Positions 1 through 10,652 of a DNA stretch of 64,000 nucleotides are shown here, in pieces. Below the pieces are notes generated by a model. The model made no database searches and was not told the origin of the DNA. It saw nothing but the letters and a program-made list of their open reading frames with translations. How positions within the stretch are numbered: position 1 is the stretch's first letter; the number at the start of each line of letters is the position of its first letter. Origin of the DNA: Cryptomeria japonica (Eukaryota > Streptophyta > Pinopsida > Cupressales > Cupressaceae); assembly GCF_030272615.1 (NCBI RefSeq), contig NC_081407.1, forward strand, positions 433,716,730-433,780,729, given 5' to 3'. The position numbers and the translations under genes are program-made.

Positions 1-392
1 AATTATTTTTCCTATTTCAGGAGTACAAACTTCCGGAGGCCATAACTTGAGAACCGGGTGTCCGATTGACGAACCATTTGAAGCGCCGGAAAGCTCGTGA
101 AGTGCTCTATCACCTCGTAACCCGCTTCGCCGGTTACGGCAACTTTTCAGGGCGTTTCGGAGCCTCTAAAGTCCCCAAAATTAAGTTTAAACATTTTATT
201 GCACCCCTCCAAGATGAAAACTTTAATATCTTCAAAACTAGCTGTGACCTTGCGACGAAACTTTACCGGAATGCTTATCTAGCCAACCAGAAGCTTCAGG
301 GAGAGTTTCGCACCATTTCGTGCTCAAATAAAAACTTACTATAAATAGTAACCTCGCATAAATGCAAGGTTGAGACACCATTTTTCCCAACA
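1..392 (-). repeat. 3' LTR of element A (partial, cut by window start)
   Basis: Matches 5111-5473 almost base for base and extends 29 bases further to the CA end at 391-392. On the minus strand it begins TGTTGGGAAAAATGG. The open frame at 66-344 recurs in the other LTR copy and is not a gene. Confidence 0.92.
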
Positions 393-402
393 AATCTCCC
401 AC
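393..402 (-). promoter_or_regulatory. Polypurine tract of element A
   Basis: On the minus strand GTGGGAGATT directly abuts the TGTTGGG start of the 3' LTR. Position and composition fit the plus-strand primer of a copia element. Confidence 0.7.
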
Positions 403-448
403 TTGTCGAACACCTTGCATGAGCGGAAGGGAATGTCAACACAATGAA

Positions 449-3400
449 TCAATTGCTAGGGGCCATAAGGCCCATAGACTCTGAACACCATCTGAACTTC
501 TCTGTGCTCACAGCCTTAGTTAAAGCATCTGCAACATTCATCAAAGTGTCCACCTTAACCAGCTTCACCCTACCATCTTCGACCATATCTCTAACAAAAT
601 GATACTGAACATCAATATGTTTGGTCCGGGCATGAAATGTCGGGTTCTTAGCTAGGCTAATTGCACTCTGACTGTCACAGTAAACTGTCACTGTACCTTG
701 TTTTATTCCAATATCCGAACATAGTCTCTTAAGCCAAATGGCCTCTTTACAAGCATGAGTAGCTGCCATATACTCTGCTTCAGTAGTGGATAAAGCAACC
801 ACAGCCTGTCGCTTACTCATCCAACTAATTGCACCACCAAACAAAGTAAACACATAAGCACTGGTGGATCTTCTGCTATCAATATCACCTGCCCAATCTG
901 AATCCACATAACCATGGATATCAAGGGAAGTCATGTCTCCAACTGAATTACCATGATAACACAAAGAATACTCTGAAGTACCCTTTAAATATCTGAAGAC
1001 TCTTTTGACTGCATCCCAATGAACTCTACCAAGATTAGACATATATCTAGAAAGTACTCCCACTGCTTGGGCAATATCTGGTCTAGTACAGACCATAGCA
1101 TACATCAAGCTTCCAACTGCACTCTGGTAAGGCACTCTGCTCATGTCTTCCATCTCCAATGGGGATGTAGGACAATCTGAAACAGATAGTTTCGTTCCAA
1201 CTGTAAAAGGAACACTCAATGGTCTACAATTCTGCATGTTGAACCTCTGTAACACTGAATTCACATACTTACTCTGGCCTAGCCATAGCTTTCTGTTCGC
1301 CCTATCTCTTCTAATTTCCATCCCAAGAATGTGCTTTGCTGCACCAAGATCTTTCATTTCAAATTTAGCAGCGAGCTGAGACTTCAGTTCTGAAATCATA
1401 CCTTTCCCTTTACCAATGAATAACATATCATCAACATACAATGCAATGAATAAGAAATGATCACCATAAGATTTATAATAAACACAGTGATCTGATTTAG
1501 AACGTTCAAATCCCAAACTCAACACATATGTATCAAATTTCTGGTACCACATCCTAGGACTTTGTTTGAGGCCATACAAAGATTTCTTCAATTTACAGAC
1601 CAAATTACTTTTGCCTTTCACCACATAGTGCTCTGGCTGTGTCATATAAATATCTTCCTCCAAATCACCATGAAGGAAAGCAGTTTTCACATCCATTTGT
1701 TCAACCTCTAAATCATAAGCAGTAGCAATAGAAAGCAAAAATCTAATGGACGTCATTTTTGCAACAGGAGAAAATATCTCACCGTAATCAACACCCTCAA
1801 CCTGAGAGTAGCCTTTTGCAACCAACCTTGCTTTATACTTCTCAATGCTTCCATCTGAACCAATCTTTTTCTTGAACACCCATTTACAACCAACAGGTTT
1901 TCGTCCTTCAGACAATGGTACAAGATCCCATGTATCATTCTTTTTCAAAGCTGCCATTTCTTCCTCCATAGCAATCTTCCAGGATTCTGCATCATTCATA
2001 CCTAATGCCTCTTCTACAGATTTCGGTTCATCCACACTAGTATTCAAAGCAAAAATACATCTCCAATCATCAGGTGAATACCTTTCAGGTGGTTGTCTAT
2101 GTCTTGTAGACCTTCGAACAAGCTGAGTTGGAGGTTCTTCCTCCTCTTCTGAAGATTCAGAGCTAGATGAGCTCTCCTCAAATTCTTGCCTATCTAGGGG
2201 TCTCGATTCAACTCTTTCAGGTGTAGAAGGAAGTTGAATCACATCTTCCTTTTTAGTCTGTTCTGGCTGCAATGTAACAGAAGGAGACTTAATTTCTCTA
2301 AAAATAACACTTCTACTGTGAATTACCTTTTGTGCAACAGGGTCCCAAAGCTTGTATCCTTTCACACCATAACTATACCCGATGAAGATACATTTCACAG
2401 CCTTGTTCTCCAACTTTGTTCGCTTCTCCTTTGGCACATGTGCATATGCCTCGCAACCAAAAACTCTAAGATGTCTCAATGAAGGCTTGTGACCTGACCA
2501 TGCTTCCATAGGCGTTTTATCAACAAGAGCTGATGTAGGAGACCTGTTAATCAGGTAGCAAGCAGTGGCAACAGCTTCAGCCCAAAACTTTTGTTCAAGA
2601 CCAGCACCACTCAACATACTCCTAGCCTTTTCCATCAGTGTCCTGTTCATTCTTTCTGCAACTCCATTCTGCTGTGGAGAATATGGAGTTGTCTTCTGCC
2701 TGTTAATTCCACAGTCTTTACAGAATCTATCAAAATCATTAGAGCAAAACTCACCGCCATTATCAGTTCTCAAACATTTTATTTTCTTTCCAGTCTGCAA
2801 CTCAACCATTGCTTTAAATTCTTTAAAACGATTAAAAACTTCAGATTTACTCTTTAGAAAATAAACCCATGTCCTTCTACTAAAATCATCAATAAATGAA
2901 ACATAATATGTGGATTTTCCAATCGAAGAGACATCTACTGGACCAAACACATCAGAATGGATAAGATCCAAAACACCACAAGTTTTATGAGAACTCGAGT
3001 AAAACTGAACGCGGTTTTGTTTTCCATAAATGCAATGCTCACAGAAATCAAAGTCAAGGTTACAGTCATTCAAACCTTCAACAAGGTTTTTATTTTTCAA
3101 GGTCCTTAGACCCTTTTCTCCAATGTGGCCAAGTCTCTGGTGCCATAACATAGTCTTCTCTGCAGGTAACTTTGCTTCAGACGAAAGAGCACCCTTACGT
3201 ACCCAAAAACCATTTCCATCTGCTGAAGGTGAAACCTTCAAATCTTCCAGTGAAGTATCCACAGATTTGCTTTTTACAGAAGTGCTATTACACTCAACAG
3301 TGTATGCTTCAAGCTTATACAAAGTGCCAAACCTGACACCTCTAGCAACTACCATAGCACCCTTAATCATCTTACATCCTGTTTCAGAAAAGACTACCTG

Positions 3401-4492
3401 CACACTCGCATCTATCAGTTTGCTCACAGATAACAGGTTTCGTTTTAATCCAGGGATATGCAGCACACCATTAATCCCTTTTATTCTACCATCAGAAAAC
3501 CTGATTCTAACCTTACCTCGACCAACAATGTCTAGAGGTGAATCATCACCCAAGTACACCTTACCTCCATTAAATCCTTCATATTCAGAAAACCAATCTC
3601 TATTGGAAGTCATATGAAAAGATGCACCTGAGTCAATTAGCCAGGCATCATTACCTGCATGAGTCGCCAAAGCCGCAATAAATGCATCGCCATCTTCCTT
3701 GTCGGACTCAGAATCAGAATCGAACTTTTTCTTTTTCTTCTTCTTTTCTTCTTTGCAGTCCTTACGGATGTGACCCGGTTTACCGCAGTTCCAGCAAATG
3801 ACTTTGGACTTTCCAGGAGATTTCGATCTCCCTTTGGATTTGGACTTGCCGCGCTTCTCATTCTTCTTGCCTTTCTCCTTAGGTCTTCCACGAACGGTTA
3901 GGGCTTCCTTTGAACTGATGGATACCTTCCTTCGCATCTCTTCACCGAGTAGGGCACCCACCACGTCTTCAGATTTCAAAACAACAGAAGTACTACCAAT
4001 AGCCATAACAAGAGAATCCCACGAATCAGGCAAAGAACAAAGCAAGATCTGGCATTTCTCCTCCTCATCCATCTTAACACCGACGGATACTAATTGAGCC
4101 ACAATCATATTGAATGCTTCTAGGTGGTCTGCAATTCGTCCACCCTCTTCCATCTTCAAGGAATACAATTTCTTTCTTAAGAAAATTTGATTTAATAAAG
4201 ATTTCACTTGATACATCTCACCAAGCTTAGTCCATAGCTTCTTTGCAGAGTTCTCTTCATGGACATTGATTAGAACAGAGTCTGTCAGGCACAGTCTGAT
4301 TAGACCCTTGGCTTTTCGGTCCATAACATCATACTGAGCTGCCGCAGTAGGATCTGAGGGCCTTTGGACATTCGCATCAACAGCATCCCAAAGATCTCGA
4401 TCTATTAGCAGATCTTCCATCTTCAGCTTCCACATCTCAAAATTACTTCCATTAAATTTCTCCACCTCTATTCTCCCTAACGAACTCGCCAT
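449..4492 (-). CDS. Intact copia gag-pol polyprotein (1,347 aa)
   Basis: A single uninterrupted frame encodes the whole copia polyprotein. Gag occupies residues 1-230 with a basic K/R/S-rich tail, followed by a CCHC zinc knuckle at 233-246 (CWNCGKPGHIRKDC). Protease has its DSGA motif at 287-290. The pre-integrase zinc region starts at LWHQRLGH (449-456). The integrase core shows D514, D577 (RTDNGGEF) and E613 (NGVAER). An acidic Ser/Glu linker (772-787) leads to reverse transcriptase with YVDDM at 1019-1023. RNase H follows with D1197 (YVDSDW), TEAEYMA at 1238-1244 and CDSQ at 1272-1275. Integrase before RT is the copia order. The ATG lies about 110 nt downstream of the primer site, the usual leader length. 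All catalytic motifs are present, so this copy could be active; activity is inference. Confidence 0.97.
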   Translation of the reverse strand: MASSLGRIEVEKFNGSNFEMWKLKMEDLLIDRDLWDAVDANVQRPSDPTAAAQYDVMDRKAKGLIRLCLTDSVLINVHEENSAKKLWTKLGEMYQVKSLLNQIFLRKKLYSLKMEEGGRIADHLEAFNMIVAQLVSVGVKMDEEEKCQILLCSLPDSWDSLVMAIGSTSVVLKSEDVVGALLGEEMRRKVSISSKEALTVRGRPKEKGKKNEKRGKSKSKGRSKSPGKSKVICWNCGKPGHIRKDCKEEKKKKKKKFDSDSESDKEDGDAFIAALATHAGNDAWLIDSGASFHMTSNRDWFSEYEGFNGGKVYLGDDSPLDIVGRGKVRIRFSDGRIKGINGVLHIPGLKRNLLSVSKLIDASVQVVFSETGCKMIKGAMVVARGVRFGTLYKLEAYTVECNSTSVKSKSVDTSLEDLKVSPSADGNGFWVRKGALSSEAKLPAEKTMLWHQRLGHIGEKGLRTLKNKNLVEGLNDCNLDFDFCEHCIYGKQNRVQFYSSSHKTCGVLDLIHSDVFGPVDVSSIGKSTYYVSFIDDFSRRTWVYFLKSKSEVFNRFKEFKAMVELQTGKKIKCLRTDNGGEFCSNDFDRFCKDCGINRQKTTPYSPQQNGVAERMNRTLMEKARSMLSGAGLEQKFWAEAVATACYLINRSPTSALVDKTPMEAWSGHKPSLRHLRVFGCEAYAHVPKEKRTKLENKAVKCIFIGYSYGVKGYKLWDPVAQKVIHSRSVIFREIKSPSVTLQPEQTKKEDVIQLPSTPERVESRPLDRQEFEESSSSSESSEEEEEPPTQLVRRSTRHRQPPERYSPDDWRCIFALNTSVDEPKSVEEALGMNDAESWKIAMEEEMAALKKNDTWDLVPLSEGRKPVGCKWVFKKKIGSDGSIEKYKARLVAKGYSQVEGVDYGEIFSPVAKMTSIRFLLSIATAYDLEVEQMDVKTAFLHGDLEEDIYMTQPEHYVVKGKSNLVCKLKKSLYGLKQSPRMWYQKFDTYVLSLGFERSKSDHCVYYKSYGDHFLFIALYVDDMLFIGKGKGMISELKSQLAAKFEMKDLGAAKHILGMEIRRDRANRKLWLGQSKYVNSVLQRFNMQNCRPLSVPFTVGTKLSVSDCPTSPLEMEDMSRVPYQSAVGSLMYAMVCTRPDIAQAVGVLSRYMSNLGRVHWDAVKRVFRYLKGTSEYSLCYHGNSVGDMTSLDIHGYVDSDWAGDIDSRRSTSAYVFTLFGGAISWMSKRQAVVALSTTEAEYMAATHACKEAIWLKRLCSDIGIKQGTVTVYCDSQSAISLAKNPTFHARTKHIDVQYHFVRDMVEDGRVKLVKVDTLMNVADALTKAVSTEKFRWCSESMGLMAPSN

Positions 4493-4601
4493 CTGAATAT
4501 TCCTGCAACAAGATCAAAAAGTGTCTTCTGCACAAGCTCCCACTCAAATCTGGATTAGTTCAAAAAACCCAACTGCCCACAATTGAAACCAAAGGTGATC
4601 A

Positions 4602-4614
4602 GGCTCTGATACCA
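4602..4614 (-). promoter_or_regulatory. Primer binding site of element A (tRNA-iMet)
   Basis: The minus strand reads TGGTATCAGAGCC, complementary to the 3' end of plant initiator tRNA-Met. It sits two bases inside the LTR, whose end CA is complementary to 4617-4618. Confidence 0.9.
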
Positions 4615-4616
4615 CT

Positions 4617-5473
4617 TGTAAGGAAGTTAAGTAGCAGAAACAACTTCCTACACTAACCTTGAGAGGAGGGTAATGCAAAACTTGTTTCAAATTGTTACAA
4701 CAGTTACAGAAAATAGAAATAGATACAATAGCATTCATACCACAACACAGTGATTTACGTGGGGAAAACCCTTTCGGGAGAAAAACCCCACCCTCCAAAA
4801 GCAGCTCAATATTTTATTCAACAATCAAAAACAGATTACAAAATACTTGCAGAGCAAGCTCTTCGCAGGAGTACCACTAATCAGAGATTCAGAGGCAACT
4901 CAATAGCCATAAGACTCTTACACACAACCTCTATCTCACACACCTCATAAATAGGAGATACAATACAAGAAACCGTCAAACGGTATTACAAAACCATGGG
5001 CTAAAACCACCCAATAAGGTGTAGCCGACCTTATCTCCCTTCTATGACATGTTAAAGCACACATCAACACGTGTCGCTCCCTTTTACAGCTCATTTATGT
5101 ATTCGATACAAATTATTTTTCCTATTTCAGGAGTACAAACTTCCGGAGGCCATAACTTGAGAACCGGGTGTCCGATTGACGAACCGTTTGAAGCGCCGGA
5201 AAGCTCGTGAAGTGCTCTATCACCTCGTAACCCGCTTCGCCGGTTACGGCAACTTTTCAGGGCGTTTCGGAGCCTCTAAAGTCCCCAAAATTAAGTTTAA
5301 ACATTTTATTGCACCCCTCCAAGATGAAAACTTTAATATCTTCAAAACTAGCTGTGACCTTGCGACGAAACTTTACCGGAATGCTTATCTAGCCAACCAG
5401 AAGCTTCAGGGAGAGTTTCGCACCATTTCGTGCTCAAATAAAAACTTACTATAAATAGTAACCTCGCATAAAT
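4617..5473 (-). repeat. 5' LTR of element A, outer 29 bp missing
   Basis: On the plus strand it begins TGTAAGGAAG and matches the left LTR up to 5473, after which unrelated AT-rich sequence starts. On the minus strand a TATA-like TATTTATG (around 4946-4955) precedes a strong hairpin at 4757-4790 with GTGGGG/CCCCAC outer stem and CCC/GGG inner stem. The open frame at 5176-5454 is the LTR shadow of 66-344. Confidence 0.9.
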
Positions 5474-5822
5474 TTTTGACATGCATTAAGTTTGTTGGTT
5501 GTATCATTAATGCAAAAAAATTGGAAGTGCCTCTTATTAACGTATGAGTGACTTGAATAGATAGATTCAACAAATGAAATAATTGAAAAAGAAAATAAAT
5601 GAAGAAACACAAACAATTTATTGAAGAGGATAAAGTTGACCTTCCAATTTTCTTACTCATCCCCTTCCCTTCAACCTACAAAATATGGCAAATGAAGTGA
5701 GAAAACTTATTTTATGATAAATTTTTTTATTAGGAAATATTGTGGTGTTGACTTAGATTTAAAAGAGGAGATATAGATATCATCTAATGGGTGAGATTTA
5801 ATTCTCAACTCTTATGAAAACT

Positions 5823-6250
5823 ATAGACACCTAAAATGCATTTCAACATTTCCATCATCATTATTATGTAGTTATATCCCGCATATCTACCTCCAAAATT
5901 AATTGAATAAATACTTTTATTTAATTTTTATAATTCTTCTAACATCAATTAAAGAAATTCCAATTATTTAATTAACCAATCTAACCATTCTTTTAACATT
6001 AAAAAATTCAATTACCCTAAGATTAAATAAATTACCCTAACAATTTTAATTAGATTAGGAAAGTTTTCACTTTTTCTTATATTGGTTATGTCTTTAGTCT
6101 ATAGGGTGGTCTATCCTATATATACACGCCTGTTGCATTCATTGTAACACTCATGGTTGTATGATTTTCATTCTTGTTGAATAGAATATAAATTATCCTA
6201 TCATTTTTAATTTTCTATTAATACCTTTCATTCAATCATCTATAAAATAT
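5823..6250 (+). repeat. Possible decayed solo LTR
   Basis: Begins TATAGACACCTAAAA, close to the TGCAGACACCTAAAG start of the well-bounded solo LTR at 13409. It carries the same AT-rich, TTAATTAAATAAAT-like content and a TATA box at about 6117-6126 (CTATATATAC). I could not find the right end or a target duplication, so limits are approximate. Confidence 0.3.
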
Positions 6251-8082
6251 ATATTTTTGATGGCTTCACAATTAAATCTTATATTAAAAGACACTAGTTT
6301 TAGGTTATCTTTTTAAAAAATTGGAAGTGTAGATTTATCATTTTCCAAAGCGTGCATGAGTATGCTCTTACCTTGCAATCTTAACTGATCTAGAGAATTA
6401 AAAATGTGCGAAAGAAATACTATATTTTGGGTGGGTTCACTTTCTAAGTTGCCAATTACAAGTATATTATAGGAGTTTCTTGAGAGAATATAAGATTGCT
6501 ATTGAGTTTAGAGTGATTGAGAAAGTTAAATTAATTTTTTATTTTATCTTAAACACCAAAGAGAATTTGTAAGGGTTTGAAGATAAGGTTTTTTTGTCTT
6601 TTCAAATTTTTAACATACTATCCATTTCTAGGATATTTTGAGGCCAAATGAATTATGTCATTATATCCAAAAGGCCCAAGAACCCTTGTTTTTATATAGA
6701 ATTTATCTAATTTAGAAAAAAATTATTTAAAGGGAAAACATTTACCCTTAAGTTGTATTGTTTCCTTAGTGTGTCGTGTTGTATAATGTGAGCATATAGT
6801 TAAATAAATATTTTTGTTTTACTCATAGTTTTTGGAAGGCATGTTGTGTTCATTTCTCATATTTTTTTACTTCTAAGATCACCCCTTTGGTCAAGCATAA
6901 AGCCAAAAGTGGGAAAGAGAAACTCACTCCTATTTATTAGCCTCTAACTCTTTATAGTTTAGTAATAATTCTCATCCCTATATTGTAGCTCAAGACATAT
7001 CCCTAGGTCAATGTCTTGTATGCATTATTTAGAGTCACAAGGCATACAATTTTGAGAGCCAACATATTAAATATGGCCAACAAGGAGAAATTAACCTTTG
7101 TGATCGAATAAATTATCCAATTATTTTTAATACCAAAAATCCTAACGATAAGAAAAAGTAAAACTCAAGGTGAATCAATTATCTAATGCACAAAATCAAC
7201 TAGTTTAGATTTACCAACTATAAAGTAAATCCATAGCATTCAAAATTTATGTAAAGTCACAACAATGACCTACAAAGAAATATAAATTTATAAAAAATGT
7301 CTTAATCAATTTTCATATTACAATAAAAAATTTGATTACACATAACAATATAAAACTTTATTACATCAAAATTATTCTTCATGGTTGCAACTAAAGCTAG
7401 TACCATTACATAACCACCCATGGGATGCACAAAAAGATTAACTAAAACTTATGAGGTATAAAAAGAGAAATGTTTGAATAAGAAAAAAGCTTAGATTCAA
7501 AATATAGTAGCATGGATTTTATCTTAAAAGAAGAAGTGTGACATGATTAGAGTAAACAAGAGAAATATTTTCAGCAATATATAAAAAAAATAAAATTAGA
7601 TTATAAAATATATATAAAAAAATTAAAACTATGTGTGCTAATGAGAACACAAACAAATACAAAATAAGAGGAAAAAAGGTGTTAGTTGTCTTACAAATAG
7701 TACAATGTCAATGCCAACATTAGAGCAAGCCTTATATGACATTGATGACTCGTAACTATTTAAAATTTACAAAGATTTCAATTAATAATTAAATCAAAGA
7801 ATATGATAAAATACCCTTCACTTTCATTTGAAGATATACAAATACTTAAATATATAATAGTTAAAAATATAAATTTTTAATTACATTAAAATATGTAGAT
7901 CTAAGTGAACTTGTAAATCACCATTTTTCATTTATTCTTACAATACCTTTCAAATATAAATGGGAAATATTAAATCTAATTATAACAAAAAATAATAATA
8001 ATAATAACCAAAACAAAGTAATCTTAATACAATAGTGATGAGAAAATGAACAATCAACTTACTTTTAGAGGACTACTTACAC

Positions 8083-8268
8083 TATAATTTCAGGGCATAT
8101 TGTGATATGATCTGGCAGCCCATAATGATCATTCAGAGCTTGCAGCCCTAAATAATAATGATGACTAAAAAAATTAAATAATTCATCTCTTGAAAAATCA
8201 GTATCATAATCAGATTCTATCGTCAGAATGCACCCCGCACAAACTGGTTGCCAATTGCAACCCCTGAT
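8083..8268 (-). other. Candidate exon of unidentified gene
   Basis: On the minus strand an open stretch of about 60 codons is bounded by a 3' splice-like ATCAG and a 5' splice-like GTAAGTAG. Its composition looks protein-like (aromatic, Asp- and Cys-containing), not low complexity. A second such stretch lies at 8465-8565 on the same strand, but joining them by the obvious AG/GT sites puts this exon out of frame, so this is a gene fragment, a pseudogene or chance. I do not recognise the protein. Confidence 0.25.
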
Positions 8269-8464
8269 CAAAAGCAACAAACTTTACCGAAAAACACCAC
8301 AGGAAATCTTCATATTGAAATTGTTTAGTCCACTTGCTTCCCATCCCTAAGTTTCAGCCAGCACTAGTTCGTTAAAATATCCACAAAACTGCAGTAGCAT
8401 ATTTTTAATTAAAATCTTCTCTAACAAAACCGTAAAGACAATAAAATTTTAACTTACATAGGCC

Positions 8465-8565
8465 TAAGTGATTGCTATGCAGGGGCTTATTCGAACTTGC
8501 CATACCAATAGTCTCCAATATTTTGTGGAGTTCACGTTGGCCTGGATACTTGTAATGGCTGACAT
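8465..8565 (-). other. Second candidate exon, same strand
   Basis: About 33 open codons on the minus strand between a TGTCAG acceptor-like site and CTATGTAAGTT, a good donor-like site. One frame reads HYKYPGQRELHKILETIG and has no stop. It lies upstream, in sense, of the candidate exon at 8083-8268. Confidence 0.22.
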
Positions 8566-10652
8566 ACGAGGAATAATTTAAGACATATGCTTAAAGCAGG
8601 TTCTGCATTACTTGCACTGATTGTGATTACCCTGTTTCACCCCCTTTCCTTTCATGCCATTTTTTATCTATTTCCTACAACCTTTAAATTTGTGCATATT
8701 ACCAACTCCACTTTTATTATCCTCCACATTATAGCCCTCTACCAGCTCCTCTCTGGACGTTATGTAACAAAGACGGTTCCAACCGTTAACTCAGGATGAC
8801 CAATTTACTCCTACAACTCTTATGGTTGTGATGTTTTATCAAGTCAAAGAAATCATCTTCTTACTCCTTTCAATGGGGCCGGAGTCCGAGATTCAAATGT
8901 GTGGTTGCAGTTTCATTTACTAAGTGCGTCCCATCTTCCACAGCGTGGGAACTATGAATTTAAACTTGGTTTGGTTTAAGCTATGCTGGGTTGCTAACTA
9001 CAGCTAGTTGCTGACTCTAGTTGTTAACCATATGGCTTACAAGAACGGAAACAAATATTAGTGACGACAATGGATTATGGGGGCCCCACACGAGTGTGCC
9101 GGTTAAGCCAGGCCCAAGAGAGAACTCTTCACACCTCACCTGAAAGTGAGTACGATTTTGGAGATTTATGTTTTTCATGTGACGCCTTAACTTGGCTCAT
9201 TCTTTTGCAATTAAATTTGTGCCCTAGCGTATTTCTTTTTCCTATTGAGTCTCTACTCAAAAGAGGTAATGATATACAATAGTGTATCATACTAGGCATT
9301 AAAAAAATTCCGATGAGATCATCTTGTTTCTCTTTTAAACATGAAAACTACCAACAGATTAGTGTCACGGAAATATTATCCTTATCTTTGATCAGTTTGT
9401 GTAAAGTATTACCAAACCGCAACACTTTGATATAGTTTGTTTCCTGCTAATTTATTCGAATCTTTTTCTACAGTCATGGCATCTCATATTCCAAGTTTAG
9501 CTACAATGAGATTTAATAATTACTAAAATTTATTGTAATGGAAGGTTGTGTAAATTGGAATATAATTATGAAATTTAGAGAAGGAGATGTTTATTTTCCT
9601 CTTCTTAGTCTTTTTAAAAAGTTTATTAGGTGGGATAGTTTATTTTTTCTTTTCATGTGTTTTCATGTGTGATAAATGGGTGAGTGTCGGATATGGAATA
9701 ACAAGGGAGGGTAAATCTCGACACCTAATTTACCTGTCATATCATATCATGCCATATCATGAATATAAGACTCCATAGTCATAGGGGTATGTTGATTTAT
9801 TTTCCTACCTCATGCCATATCATGAATATAAGACTGCATAGTCATAGGTGATATGCATGTTAGTTATATTCATGTTGCACTAGGATCCCTTTCCCACCTA
9901 TCGGTTCTAGTTTGCTAGGAGCTTCATGCAAGGGTTAGGAGCTCATTGAGTACCGCAAAAGCAATTGCTTCGTGGTTGGGCGGTTAATACACCTAGACCA
10001 CATGTTTGTCTCACAAGAGCAGATGGAGAATATATTGTGGCAACTAGAGATAGTTCTACATGTGCCTTATTGTAGCATCCTAAATTGTACTCCCTTACAA
10101 TTTGGATCGCGTTTAGGGCTCTCACCTTAGCACCTACATTTCCACACTTGACAAAGTCCTATTTATGCCCCCACCATGCAATAATGATCATATTATATCA
10201 TTTTATCTTATTCGCCCCCTTAAACCTGGTCCAAACTTGGGGTAGGACCAAGGTGTGGCGCCTTGGTCCTCACCAAGACCATGGCGTCATGCCATGGTCC
10301 TCCCTAATTGGGGCCCATTTTGAACCCTTTTCCCTATCCAAATTTTGGGCAGGAAACCTTTCCCTATGTCGGCCTATGTCAGAAAATTAACATAATTGAT
10401 GATGGGCAAGTGCATAAGGAGGTCTTCCCCTCTCATTTGGATACAAGAGGCATAAGTGGATAATTGGGAGCATCATTTTAAATTCCCTTTGAGCATGTAA
10501 AGTCTTCTTTTATCATTCCACAATTCATAAAATTGGGCCCTTTATCCTAAGTGTGCCCATTTTAATTCCTTCAATTAATTAATTCATCAAAAGCCTTGAT
10601 TATGTCCTATTTTGATCTTCAAGGCTTGACTTCACATATCTAAACATCTCCA

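Larger units (their letters stand above)
1..5473 (-). mobile_element. Ty1/copia LTR retrotransposon A, young, nearly complete
   Basis: A minus-strand copia element: left LTR (its 3' LTR) cut by the window start, polypurine tract, one intact gag-pol frame, tRNA-Met primer site and right LTR (its 5' LTR). The two LTRs overlap over about 363 bases (1-363 against 5111-5473) and I find one substitution (position 86), so insertion was recent. The left LTR ends in a proper CA at 391-392, but the right copy departs from it after 5473 and lacks the outermost 29 bases, so no target duplication can be scored. Full LTR length would be about 886 bp. A diverged relative lies at 21539-22440 in the opposite orientation. 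Confidence 0.93.
5474..10652. other. AT-rich intergenic stretch, no confirmed gene
   Basis: About 5.2 kb, strongly AT-rich with long poly-A/T runs, especially 5500-8050. No long frame or recognisable transposon protein appears. It holds one possible decayed LTR (5823-6250) and two possible exons (8083-8565). At 9722-9850 the segment containing CCATATCATGAATATAAGAC is present twice, about 60 bp apart. Otherwise I see nothing I can name. Confidence 0.6.

Noticed and set aside
66-344. 92-codon open frame, repeated at 5176-5454
   Set aside because: It lies inside the LTR of element A and exists twice only because the LTR does; no start context, domain or homolog supports a gene.
3030-3617. 195-codon plus-strand frame opposite gag-pol of element A
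   Set aside because: It is the antisense shadow of the intact polyprotein gene.
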